From positions 10,576,382 through 10,640,381 of the forward strand of contig CM049317.1 in NCBI GenBank assembly GCA_026874595.1: a stretch of DNA of 64,000 bases, in the 5' to 3' direction. The notes beneath the pieces were generated by a model. That model saw only the letters and a list, made by a program, of their open reading frames with translations, had not been told where the DNA came from and did not search any database. Both the position numbers and the translations under genes were made by a program. Positions 46,040-56,421 of the stretch are shown piece after piece. The stretch comes from Sipunculus nudus (taxonomy: Eukaryota > Annelida > Sipuncula > Golfingiida > Sipunculidae). Position 1 is the stretch's first letter. The number at the start of each line of letters is the position of its first letter.

Positions 46040-46460
46040 AGAATTCCATGAAAAATTGCCAATCGGCTTTTTGTGTATTCCAATTTGTCCGGAGCCAATT
46101 TAGTAGAGGATCACCCTTTGCTGAAAGCTTGGCTCCCTGTGGACTATTTAATGTGATTAACTAGCAGTGATCAATCGCATCCAGTTTGATTACCTGCAAT
46201 TTGGCTGATGTGCTCGCCAACAAAGAGACCCGCGCGCGGTATTAGCTGCCACTTTGCGGCTCATCTTATTGAAATCAATCACGTGATCCAGTTCTTCCGA
46301 GACCCCGCTATTTGAGTGAAGGACCCCTTGGGAACGCTCGGCGGGCTTCACTGCAGCTCTAACGACTCACAGTCGATTTGGCCATTCACTCCGTGTCTTC
46401 AAAGGCGCAGACGACACCCTAGCTCCGTTTTATACGGCGGCCTCGTTATTACTTTGAAAC
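46040..46460. promoter_or_regulatory. Candidate regulatory block
   Basis: A sharply bounded block of balanced composition in AT-rich surroundings, with many developmental-type words: ATTTAATGTGATTAA, TGATCAATCG, TTTGATTACCTG, TTGAAATCAATC, and an E-box CACGTG at 46280-46285. No open frame of note. I infer a conserved non-coding element; cross-species alignment would test it. Confidence 0.35.
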
Positions 46461-47031
46461 AAACAACCGTTTCAAGTGCATTTTAAGTGCATACTTTGTT
46501 TATTATAAGCCTAGTTATATCGTTAATATATTTTCATATATACTTTATATTATTAAATGTTTTAAGACACACAATGCTTATAGTTTTTCACAGAAAATAC
46601 TCTATATATTTAAAGGGCGACTTCTTAACGCTTAACAGCAACACTGTATATAATCATATGAATGTCATGCAAAAGATGCTGTTTCAATTAAACGAAAAAA
46701 AGTTAGGTTGGAACAGGAATTTAAAGACGAAAAAAATTTTGACAAATGATTAAAAATAAACAAAAAAATAATGAAAATATGTAAATAAATATGTTAAGAA
46801 TGTATTTTCATTTCCTGATTCTATCTTGGATAAAGGTTTACTTATTCGGAATAGGTGTTAAGTCTTCCCGTGGTTTTGTTGTCTCTCTGTTTGTGCAATA
46901 AAGACAAGTGGTGTATATTTATTTCCAATATTTTGTTAATATAATGCTCGGGGCATTTTTGGATATCATACCTGTAATATAATATAATATACCTGTAATC
47001 TTGTCGGCATAAACTTCATTTAATTATTATT

Positions 47032-47081
<50 letters not shown>

Positions 47082-47177
47082 CATTATTTATTTATCATTA
47101 AAAGTTATTAACAAATGTGTTTTTTTTTTCAGATATCAACGAACGAATATATACGGTAGCTGATTTAGCACAAAGAA
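46461..47177. other. AT-rich stretch with an (ATT)n run
   Basis: An ATT-rich microsatellite at 47025-47090. The 88-codon frame at 46487-46753 is very AT-rich and shows no domain. No gene called. Confidence 0.6.
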
Positions 47178-47460
47178 AATTATTTATCTCGAGATTTCGA
47201 CATAACCCCGAGATCTCGACTTAACATCTCGAGATCTCGAGATAAAATTTCACATTTGTACGAACCATTCTATATGCTGACTTGAAATAAAGAAAACAAG
47301 TGGCCACTTTTGCGCCATATTATGAACACGTGAAAGGCATAACCAATACCCCGTGGGATTTGCTTATTTTAATGAAAGGTTTAAGGGATAATGGTTATTT
47401 GTAGTATGAATATATATAAATATTTCTTTTTCTGTCGAGATCTCGAGATGTTATTATATG
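47178..47460. mobile_element. MITE-like element with CTCGAGAT palindromes
   Basis: TTATCTCGAGAT at 47184-47195, CCGAGATCTCGAC at 47208-47220, ATCTCGAGATCTCGAGAT at 47226-47243 and GTCGAGATCTCGAGATG at 47434-47450. Clustered self-complementary CTCGAG/AGATCT words at both ends of a ~280-bp span suggest a palindromic MITE. The boundaries are estimates. Confidence 0.55.
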
Positions 47461-48125
47461 TAATTACATTTAATGAATATAAATAGGCAAATTATGTTTA
47501 AATAATCAAGCACAGTAAGAAATGAACAGAATATGTAAATACGGGTTAAACAGGTAAATAAAACGGACATAAGAATCGACAGAGCGACTGTTATTATAAA
47601 TTTATAAAATTATGTGCAAATCAACACTTAAATAAATTAACGTAACGGTCAAAGTGGTTAACAAGTGTAAAACCAAACCGTGCAAATAAAACGGTTAGTA
47701 GGAATGGGTGAGCTGTATATATATGTGCACCATATGAACAACAACAACATTATGCGTATTCATTTAAAAAATAATTTTGAGAAAATATTTTTACTTAAAT
47801 AAAATTATTCAAAAGGGTAAATATAACAGTAGTCACAACAATAGTAGTCACAATGTGCGGGCGGAATATGTTAATTTAGATAAAACGTGTAAAAATCTCT
47901 AAGTTAAGAAGTACATCTAGGAAAATATGTTATTTTAAACTGTAAAATACTGTCGTGCGGATGAAACAATTATAGTGTTCAATAAACCCTTTTTACAATT
48001 AACCCTTTTCTCTCTAAAAACCCTTTAAAAAACCCTTTGTTTTAACAGTGCATGGACTGTAGAAGTAAACAACACATATATAACAGAATGTATGTAAAAC
48101 TTGAAAGCATACAATTTTTTTTTTG
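47461..48125. other. AT-rich non-coding stretch
   Basis: No gene or recognised repeat. Confidence 0.55.
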
Positions 48126-48408
48126 CTGGAGGTAACCGCCTCCATTTATTAATGCTGACTTATCTAATTCTTAACCTAAGTATATACATTTGCAGAGTTT
48201 TCATTTAGTTTTGGACTATACGTGACAGGGCGGTAGCACTCGCTTCCTATATTTTTTTTTTTGTATCCTGGTGTCACCCAGGATAGGTGTATACCGCACC
48301 TGCGGGTCCTTGGTGTGTGATCATCCCCAATGCTGGGTTATAACACCGAGGAACCCCCCCAAAGACGCACTCGTATGTGGGTGATACATGGCTGTGGGGC
48401 TTTTTTAC
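48126..48408 (-). mobile_element. 5'-truncated SINE copy, tandem with the next
   Basis: Matches 48412-48696 almost base for base across ATACATGGCTGTGGGG, GACGCACTCGTATGTGGG, TATCCTGGTGTCACCCAGGA and GGAGGTAACCGCCTCC, but lacks the tRNA-like head. Read on the minus strand it is the 3' portion of the SINE, ending in the palindromic GGAGGCGGTTACCTCC. Confidence 0.8.
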
Positions 48409-48411
48409 TTT

Positions 48412-48822
48412 TTGCTGGAGGTAACCGCCTCCATTTTTAATGCTGACTTATCTAATTCTTAACCTAAGTATATACATCTGCAAAGTTTCGTTTTAGTTTG
48501 GGACTACGTGACAGGGCGGTAGCAATCGTTTCCTATATATATTTTTTTAATTTTTGTATCCTGGTGTCACCCAGGATAGGTGTATACCGCACCTGCGGGT
48601 CCATGGTGTGTGATCATCCCCATAACACCGATCATAACACCGAGGAACCCCCAAAAGACGCACTCGTATGTGGGTGATACATGGCTGTGGGGAACAGCCT
48701 TCCCATTAAGCCTGCAGAGCGCTCAACCTGGTTGGGGGCCTCATCGCCTCGGCTGAGATTCGAACACACGATCTCCCGGCTTTGGTTCCTGTGCTCTAAC
48801 CCTGAGCCACAGAAGCCGGTTA
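48412..48822 (-). mobile_element. tRNA-derived SINE, near full length
   Basis: On the minus strand, an A box GTGGCTCAGGGTTAGAGCAC (48791-48810) and a B box GTTCGAATCTC (48755-48765) lie 45 nt apart, as in a tRNA gene. This RNA polymerase III promoter head is followed by the core GCAGGCTTAATGGGAAGGC (48706-48724), shared with copies at 28.9 and 51.0 kb. A ~280-bp body follows, duplicated in the neighbouring copy. It depends on a LINE for movement. It is not a functional tRNA gene, because the stems are not maintained. Confidence 0.85.
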
Positions 48823-50914
48823 CAAATTGTTTTTTGACAAAGCACAAAGACTTTTAAAGCTTGAGGTTTTTGTCATTACTAAGAACTATATAAAATAAAA
48901 ATGTAAACAACATGTCATTAAAAATAAAGGTAAAATTTGAATACGTTTAGACATTTGCAAAATAAAAATGTTTAAATGATATATTGATCAGTAATAATTG
49001 CAATTAAATTTATTTGTACACCCAAACTACTATAATTATAATATTAAATAAAAAATAAAAAGACATATTTCTTTTACAGTTACGACAACTATATACTATA
49101 CATGTTAATGGACTTTATAACTAAACAAGGGTTTTGATGGAATCTTCATATATATAGAGTATCCACAAGAAGAACCTTATAAACGTATGATTTCTATCAG
49201 AACCCTCAACAAATAAGGTTCTCTATTGAAACTTTTAAGGCGCCATCTTGGCCCTGAAAACAGATATTTGAAGAACCAATTAAGGTTCTTTTTCGTGTAG
49301 TTGTATATATCAGATGAATAAATACTTAGATTATAAGTACTATTGCAATAGCTTTTTTTAGAATTAAGAATTAAAGTGTGAAAGCTGTGTGGTAAATATC
49401 TAGCTAAAATATGTAAATATCCGACTCGAAATATAGATTTGTAAACAATGCGCGTGCAAGTGGCCTAAATATATATATATATATATAAGACGAGAGAAAA
49501 GTTAAATACTTCCTAATAAACTAAATTAAGTTTCTTAGATTTGCGGATTTCTTTTGATTGGGGTATTATAATTATGCAACATGCCTATGAATCTTGGATT
49601 TAGAATGCGATAATTGTATCTAAAACGAAATGAAAACGAGAAGAATCTATATAGAAAAACAATTCGTCACAGCGCCCTCTATATATGCAAAAATGCATAC
49701 TTACCGTGTTAATTTTTCTTACATACATATGCTCTGTCCTTTATACTTTATAATGTTATAAAGGTAAACCTGAGCAGCAGGCTTATCCGCATGTCGCGTG
49801 TTAATTGGCTGAAGGAATTATAAATATGGTGGTGAGACTGTAATTCAAGATGTAACCGTGCAACAGCAGCCTTTAGATATTTATATTCAAAAAGATTGTT
49901 TAATAATATATTGCCCGATAATAACGTATAGGGGTTATATTATTGCTGTGGCTATTGCATGATATATATGTAGTATGTATCACTTCCGGTTAAATATTAT
50001 AGTGCAATATCATTCAGATGCAAGTTTTATATAAAAGAAATCCGACCATGCATGTTTTTTTCAAAGAATTACAAACAAATGTTCCTGAAAATAAATGTAT
50101 GATTGTGTGCCATCTAATGTTGCTCAAAGGGCATGTTACACGTGCGCTTACATGCAGTTCCGGTTTAGGCTATACATGTATTGTTCCAGCTATATTGCTG
50201 GCAATTCTAACCTGTTTCACACTGCCACATATACAAGTCTATTGAGGAAAAACAAACTGTACACTTTTCTGAAGAAGTTAACAACTCATGTATGATCATA
50301 TATCAAAACCCATGCACTGATCGTTTTTTTTTTTTTTGAATTTACCTATTATCATAGCATCCAAATTTCTTATTCCTTCCTTGACCACAGATAAACAAAC
50401 TTCTAATGAATTGGTTTAGCAAGTCCTGGGACTGGTTTCTTTTCGGTCAATACATTTTTGTTAAGTTTAATTTGTCAGTATTGTTGTGACGTTTCGACTG
50501 CATGAAAGCTGTGCATGCCCTCGAAAATGATAACTTCAGAGCCCGCAAGGACCTTCCTTGGATACGACAATCGTCCTTTTCCATTCTATTGAACATTCTG
50601 TCAATGAATTTGTCCCTGGATCTTACAACTGGAAGTAAGTTTGATTACACGTTTTGATGCATGCCTTACACGGTCCGATTTTATTCCACGATTTTCCACC
50701 CGACGATCGGCTACGATTTCCTTAGACTATGTTCGACCACCATAAACATTTGCAGGAAATCAAAGTATAATGTATGCGGTGACGCAGGACGACCCGTTAA
50801 TTACACGATTCCATGCGATCGGCTTGTCTGTGAAGTTCTACGATATATCCTTCGATATGGCAACACGCGTCCACAATTTGTTCACATGCCCATAACTCTG
50901 CGTATATACAACCT
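48823..50914. other. AT-rich non-coding stretch
   Basis: No gene supported. A (TA)n run lies at about 49469-49486. AGCGCCCTCTATA at 49671-49683 is a CTCF-like word on the minus strand. The frame at 50661-50990 runs into the SINE and is rejected. Confidence 0.55.
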
Positions 50915-51090
50915 GCCGTTGTGGCTCAGGGGTAGATCACAGGACACGAAGCAAAGAGATCGAAAGTCCGAAACTCAACCGCAGCAGTGAGATTTTCACG
51001 GTAGTCCCCAACCCAGGTCTGCAGGCTTCATGGAGAGGCCGTGCCCAAAATTCACAAACCGTAACGAGTGCGCCTTTCTGGGGTATGCGC
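50915..51090 (+). mobile_element. tRNA-derived SINE, diverged copy
   Basis: An A box GTGGCTCAGGGGTAGATCAC (50921-50940), a decayed B-box region around 50965-50978, GCAGTGAGATTTTCACGGT, the core GCAGGCTTCATGGAGAGGCC (51021-51040) and ACGAGTGCGCCTTTCTGGGG. The order matches the SINE at 48.8 kb in the opposite orientation. Confidence 0.75.
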
Positions 51091-52446
51091 CAGAATTCCT
51101 ATGATTTGCTGTCAGTGCATGGCGTACCTAGGGGGGGGGGTGTCCGTGAATTGGTGGCATGAGTTCCGCAGAAATGCATATTAATAGTTACAAAATTTGA
51201 CATTTTTTAAAGATTTTTGAGAAAATTTTAATGTTTGGGCTTTTCTTCGCTGAGTTCCCTAATTTCAGTTGGTGGGCAATGGAACCAATCGAATGATTCC
51301 CAAACAGAGTCTATAGGCAAGCTGCGATAGAAGAAATACAGATCTATTGTTATTATTTTTTAGATCAGCGGTCTTGCAGTGCCAGAACGCCATCGAGAAT
51401 CTGACCATGCAGTCATGTAAAATAAGGCATGCAATTCAGGGTCGTCTATACGTTTACAGAAATCCCTATAGGTGGCACTGACCATACAGGGAGAACCCCT
51501 GGCGGGAGGCTATGCAATTTCCGATGATGGGGAGGGGTGTCTTATATCTTGTGCGGAAAATGCACCAAAATACCATGATATTTAAAAAGCCTGAAACAAC
51601 TTTAAATGGCCTTTTCCATGATTCCCCAAATTCGTACAACAGTCTCTTTAAAATACAAACGTTTACACTATCCTAAACACATGGTGTTTACCTTTTAATA
51701 CTATACGCAAATTGTATTATTGGATGTCAGGGGAATAAACTGACCCTAGGGGCATAAAAAGGCCAGATAGGCCAGAATATGCCCTTGGGTAAAACCTGAC
51801 CTTGGCCAAATATTCCCGGTAAAATTGAGCAAGTGATACAATCTTGCCTTTAACACCGGCGCAGTCTCCACCATGCATGCAGGGGTCGCATCCGCTGCTC
51901 CAACTTTCCATCAGAGGGCGTTTCTATACTCAAAACGAACCCCCTCCAGTTAGGCATTGTGGGACGGACGGGACAACTTGTCTCAAATGTCAAACATTAG
52001 GTTCAAAATATGTTACATTTCAATGAGACATTTCACATGCGTGTCCTTTTAAAGTACTACTAATTTCGTGAAGTCTTTACGACAAAATATACCCATGTTT
52101 ACGTAATTTGCCTTGAAAAAATTCTTATCCAATATATTTGAACTAACTATATTACAATTTTCACTACATTTACGTCTCACTGCTGCATGGTGTATTCATA
52201 AGACCCGGTGCATCCTGGGTAGCCGTTTCTGACGACCTAAATCCTTAACAGCAGAGTCGTACTCTTGTGAGTCCGATACTGCGCAGTGTGTCGCTGCCCC
52301 CACGTCTGACACTACGTCGTAACGTAGAAATGTAGTGGAGTGACCTCCAGTGGAGACCGGAATCGTCGATATAGATTTATCAAGCATGTTGCGTATAGAA
52401 CGTATTCCTATCTGTCTCGTGTCGAAAAGGGTTATGTACTAGTATA

Positions 52447-52447
<1 letters not shown>
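51091..52447. other. Non-coding stretch
   Basis: No gene supported. A G10 run lies at about 51131-51140. TCTCAAATGTCAAAC at 51982-51996 also occurs near 2009, possibly from an old shared repeat. Confidence 0.5.
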
Positions 52448-52497
<50 letters not shown>

Positions 52498-52505
52498 TAG
52501 ATAGA
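52448..52505. repeat. (TA)n-(GATA)n microsatellite
   Basis: (TA)n at 52449-52494 followed by three GATA units. Seen directly. Confidence 0.95.
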
Positions 52506-54049
52506 TGGATTGATTAAATTAATTAACAGTGCAGGCCAAGACAATCAAGCGCTTTTTCTTATAATGTCCATACTCGGGATATTTCTAGATGTGATCTTTT
52601 ATACCGCATGAGACAATATGTGTTTAAGCATTATATTAGACAGTCATCCGGCTTGACCTGTCATGGTACTATCGGTTTATTAAAAGGAACGTGAGTGTGC
52701 TGCCCGCACGTGGTATAGTTCATTCGATTTACTGTGCTGCAAAAAGTGATTTTTGGCGGGAAGGATTGGATGGGTCCACGCATGCATACTAGATACTGAT
52801 TTGCCTGTACGTACTTGGAATCGGTTTACTGTTAACCGGACTAAAATAAACCGAACTTTTGTGGACTATACCTTTCCAGCGAACTACAGTTAACCGAACT
52901 GCATCATGATTAGCGGTCTATTGTGAACAGAGATACCCGATTCACGATCCGGATTATTTTTGTTAGTGCCGAAAAAAACCACTGCACTGTGGTGACATCA
53001 TGTTCACATACACTACGTGCCTGTTCTTTACATCATAAGAGCTAGCTATAGGGAGGTCTCAAACAGTATATAGTAATATAGAGTAAAACAAAACCCCGTG
53101 TCGACCACCTTTGTTGCACGAGCATCCCAAATTACAACCAATGTTTTTAAGTCATGGCCGGGTATATTAGGCCTATGTATATACGACTTTGGCTAAATGG
53201 CTTAAATGAACATGCTTGTACAACTACTTTTAATGGGGCCAAAGGCGATCGCGTCAGCAAGGGTAACTGTACATAAAAAATCCTCATGTGTTATGGGGAC
53301 GAGCCCAGTTCTGTGCGTCCGTGGAGACTGACTTTTGAATATTGTTGATTTACCTGAAAAAACTATAACAAAACAAGAAGGATAAAATTCGCGATAATCT
53401 AAATATATATATCTTCTTCTTCTGTAAAAAAAACTGATTTTTCAAGTATATTTATATCCAAAGGCATTAAACGGTAAAGTCACGTTTAAACGGAAAAGTC
53501 ACGTGTACAATAGATTATCATTTATTTGATCCACATGTGAATGCAGACGCAAAAGAGGCGAGAGCTTTTGACATGGATTATAGAATTAGGGTATGAAGGC
53601 CTTTCTAAATAATGTCCATGTTAAGATGATGTGAACTTTGTTTATGAACTCAGGCACGTAGTTTTCGGATTTAATTACAAGCATTTTTGTCTTTCAATTA
53701 AGAAAATCTCATCCGAGCATGCGCAGTGAAGTCCTTCCACGTTTAGCAGGTGGTGCTAAGGAGCCCGCGCACGAGTCCTCTCATCTTAATGCCCCACACA
53801 TCAACAACTTGTCAACGGGCCGCTTATGAAAATCACGAAAGTACCTGATTTGTCAGAAATCATCGATATCTTCTAATTATGTCCCCATACAACGGCGATC
53901 GACACCAAACAAAATCCAGGCGACAGTTTAATTGCTACACCGCCTTGTCCTCTAAGTGAAGAAAGGCAATAAACATGGAGCGGGGATAAGACATATCAAA
54001 TCATACTCAAAAGATGAAATATCCGCAATGTAGCAAAACTGGTAATTGA
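52506..54049. other. Non-coding stretch
   Basis: No gene supported. 52820-52925 has repeated GGTTTACTGTTAACCG, TAAACCGAACTTTTG and AGTTAACCGAACTG words. TAGCAGGTGGTGCTAAG at 53744-53760 is CTCF-like. Confidence 0.5.
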
Positions 54050-54510
54050 GATCTCAAGTGCTTCTAGGATCCTGAAGTGATTTTTCCTGCCGTACATTAA
54101 GTCGTTTTCCACCCTCGCCAGGTGAGTGGTTGCGGCCGACGGTCGGTCGTGTTGAGAACCAACAAGGGCTCTTAACGTGGTTCCTCAGGCCTGGCGGGCG
54201 CGGTCGTCTGCTCTGGTGTATCGGTAAATTAATACCCCTCTCCAAGCTAATTACCAAGGACATTTGACTGGCGTTCAGGAAAAATCACCGGAGTTGATAA
54301 GAAAATGGTGAAATGAACCGTTTATGACTTGCTTCAGGGTTGCCAAGGACCCGGCAGAGCTGAGCACAATTCGAAAAGGTTTTGAGAGGCCATTAGTAAT
54401 ATGGAGAGCGGAACTTGATCACCGCATTTGATGGCCAATTCCAGTCTGTGGTAGCTACTGACGACATCTGATATTATAATCTTTGCAGATTTGGCCGTCA
54501 CTAAAAGGAA
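54050..54510. promoter_or_regulatory. Candidate regulatory block
   Basis: A GC-balanced block with GGTAAATTAATACC, AAGCTAATTACCAAGG and GGCCATTAGTAATATGG words (homeodomain cores TAATTA and ATTA) and no coding frame of note. It ends abruptly at the following AT-rich repeat. I infer a possible conserved non-coding element. Confidence 0.33.
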
Positions 54511-54531
54511 TTATTAGATGTATAATATGCA

Positions 54532-54537
<6 letters not shown>

Positions 54538-54576
<39 letters not shown>

Positions 54577-54682
54577 CATTAATAAATTTATAAAAAAATC
54601 TGATAATATTGTAGGTATTAATTAATTAAAACATTTATTAAAACAATTTGATAAGGAAAGAAGTTAGCATATATAAATACGC

Positions 54683-54751
<69 letters not shown>

Positions 54752-54790
54752 GCAGACAGACGGACAGACAGACGGAGAGACATGCAGACC
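54538..54790. repeat. Cluster of (TA)n, (TG)n, (GA)n and (CAGA)n
   Basis: (TA)n at 54538-54575, then (TA)n at 54683-54696, (TG)n to 54714, (GA)n to 54750 and degenerate (CAGA)n to about 54790. It has the same TA-TG-GA order as other compound repeats in the window. Open frames through it are artefacts. Confidence 0.95.
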
Positions 54791-54998
54791 GAAAGACTGG
54801 TCGACAGAAAGACATACAGACACAAAAAAACACTTTGTGTAAGAAACCAGGAAAGAAAAACATATCTGCGCTCAGACGAATATCGAAGGAAGTATTCAGC
54901 AGGTTTCAGTATTATATTGCATGCAAGTGTATTTAAATACTGTCATCAAATTTGAAAGTTATTGTCATTTAGATTCATTGATTTTCATATGTCACTAT

Positions 54999-55114
54999 TG
55001 TTACGGGGTGACATAAAAGCGGACGGTTTGTACGCCGGACTTGTGCGCCACCAACATGGGTTCGAATCCGGGATCGTCCTAATGTTTTCCCCTGAACAAT
55101 TTGTCTTCGTAACA
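54999..55114 (+). repeat. 5' LTR of the TRIM, shorter form
   Basis: 116 bp. It retains a B box GGTTCGAATCC (55059-55069) and ACGCCGGACTTGTGCGCCAC, as in the other LTR, but lacks about 40 bp including the A box. Ends TCTTCGTAACA. Confidence 0.88.
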
Positions 55115-55117
55115 AAA

Positions 55118-55130
55118 TGGGGGCTCGTCC
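55118..55130 (+). promoter_or_regulatory. Primer binding site (tRNA-Pro type)
   Basis: TGGGGGCTCGTCC starts 3 nt after the LTR. It equals the first 13 nt of the well-known primer site complementary to the tRNA-Pro 3' end. Confidence 0.85.
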
Positions 55131-55222
55131 AACGTGACAGTAAACTTTGTGGCCCAGGGAATAAGCTAACCAAAGTGTGACTCCTGGGATAATTAGTCTT
55201 GTTCTGTTAGCAGAACGCTCTT

Positions 55223-55233
55223 AAGAGGGGGTG
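55223..55233 (+). promoter_or_regulatory. Polypurine tract of the TRIM
   Basis: AAGAGGGGGTG directly precedes the second LTR. Purine-rich as expected for plus-strand priming; the last TG may belong to an extended LTR edge. Confidence 0.75.
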
Positions 55234-55393
55234 TGTTACGGGGTGACATAAGAGCGGACCGAACTGTCTCGCTAGTGAAGCTTGCTTTGCTAGCGAAGCG
55301 GTTGGTACGCCGGACTTGTGCGCCACCAATAACCATGGTTTCGAATCCCGGATCGGCCCAGTATTTTCCCCTGAGCAAAATGTCTTCGTAACA
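55234..55393 (+). repeat. 3' LTR of the TRIM, with a tRNA-like promoter
   Basis: 160 bp. Inside it, TAGCGAAGCGGTTGGTACGC (55291-55310) fits a tRNA A box and D arm. GGACTTGTGCGCC resembles an anticodon arm. GGTTTCGAATCC (55337-55348) is a B box, 46 nt from the start of the A box as in real tRNAs. GCTAGTGAAGC upstream (55271-55281) is a near copy of GCTAGCGAAGC. An LTR with an internal RNA polymerase III promoter is inferred. It is not a working tRNA, because the arms do not all pair. Confidence 0.8.
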
Positions 55394-56288
55394 CTATATT
55401 TTCTTATATACAGTGAAATCCCTCTGAGGCGGAAAGTCACGGGACCGGACGATTTGTCCGTTAAAGATGGTCGGGCCCAGGAGGTGCGGCTGCGGCCACA
55501 TGTCTGAGACCCGAGTATGGGACTTGATAAGCCACGAGAGCCGGTATTTTTCCTCTAATATTTGACCTTACATGTATGTAACATGTGAATAAAATTTATT
55601 TGCTACCGGTTGTTGTGATTTATTTCATTTCATTTTTTGAATGAGGCTTTTAATATTAACTGGAACATTATCGTCATTACTTGTGAGAAATAATATTCTA
55701 ACATTGAAGACATCGGCAGGACTCATATACTCTTCTCGACATAGACATTTCTGCACTGGGTTCGTAAAATATCTCAATTACTCATTCTTTCCGTGATATC
55801 AAAAGAATCGCTTATGAAATAAATTAATTTCAGACATCTCGTTTCTTTCGGGAGCGTAAGAAAATATGATAAATAAATGCATGATGTCATATACGCCTTA
55901 TGACTGGTAGGTGGGACTCATTTCCGTGATGCAAATGTTACAGGATCGGGGATTGGTTGATATCGCTCAGCCACCGACACAGGCGAGAGGTCATAACCCG
56001 TGACTGTTATCGTCCGGGTGCATGTGTAACTGATACGTCAATAGATGGCCCGAATTCAGAATAAATATGTGACTTCACTGAAAGCTCGGCACAATTGAAA
56101 CTCCGCGAATTCCGTAATTTTTTGGGCACTGCCATTGATAAAAGAATACATAAATAAATGTTCCAGCTGAAATATAAGGTAAATTGAGAAAAACTAGCTC
56201 CGGTCTTATAGTCATGGCAAAATATGCCTAAATCATAAGAACATTTAAGTGAAATAAGGCGTACCGGAAGCAGACAATATTTGCAATT
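55394..56288. other. Non-coding stretch with a GTCCG-type repeat fragment
   Basis: Right after the TRIM, 55410-55485 (ACAGTGAAATCCCTCTGAGG, GGGACCGGACGATTTGTCCG) looks like one end of a MITE with GTCCGC words, related to 56289-56421. Otherwise no gene or repeat seen. Confidence 0.5.
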
Positions 56289-56421
56289 TCAAAGTATTTC
56301 TGCCGATGTGGATCGGGACGGCCGCTTGGGTGTCCGTTAGCCAGGGTGATTTAAGCCATCGGGCGGACAAAAAGTGTCTATTGTCCTAAATAGCAGGGTG
56401 TCCGCCCAAGAGGGGTTCCAT
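56289..56421 (+). repeat. GTCCGC-type repeat fragment, left of the family 2 copy
   Basis: GGGTGTCCGTTAG, GGGCGGACAAAAAGTGTC and AGGGTGTCCGCCCAAGAGGG, ending GGGGTTCCAT. The same words in the same orientation appear at 56889-56985, on the other side of the family 2 repeat. Confidence 0.6.

Larger units (their letters stand above)
54999..55393 (+). mobile_element. TRIM-like miniature LTR retrotransposon
   Basis: A 395-bp element: LTR 54999-55114, internal part 55115-55233, LTR 55234-55393. Both LTRs start TGTTACGG and end CGTAACA. CTAT flanks both ends (54995-54998 and 55394-55397) as a target duplication. A primer site and a polypurine tract lie where a retrotransposon needs them. No protein is encoded, so it would depend on another element's enzymes. 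The gypsy element in this window uses a different primer, so it is not the obvious donor. Confidence 0.88.

Noticed and set aside
48755-48810. Functional tRNA gene
   Set aside because: A and B boxes are present, but the acceptor and anticodon stems do not form, and the sequence runs into a SINE body.
50485-50512. Sequence resembling the start of the gypsy LTR (TGTGACGTTTCGACTGCATG)
   Set aside because: The similarity covers only ~27 bp with gaps, and no further LTR sequence follows. Probably chance, or a very old remnant.
50661-50990. 109-codon frame on the + strand
   Set aside because: Its 3' third is the tRNA-SINE head and nothing in the rest is recognisable.
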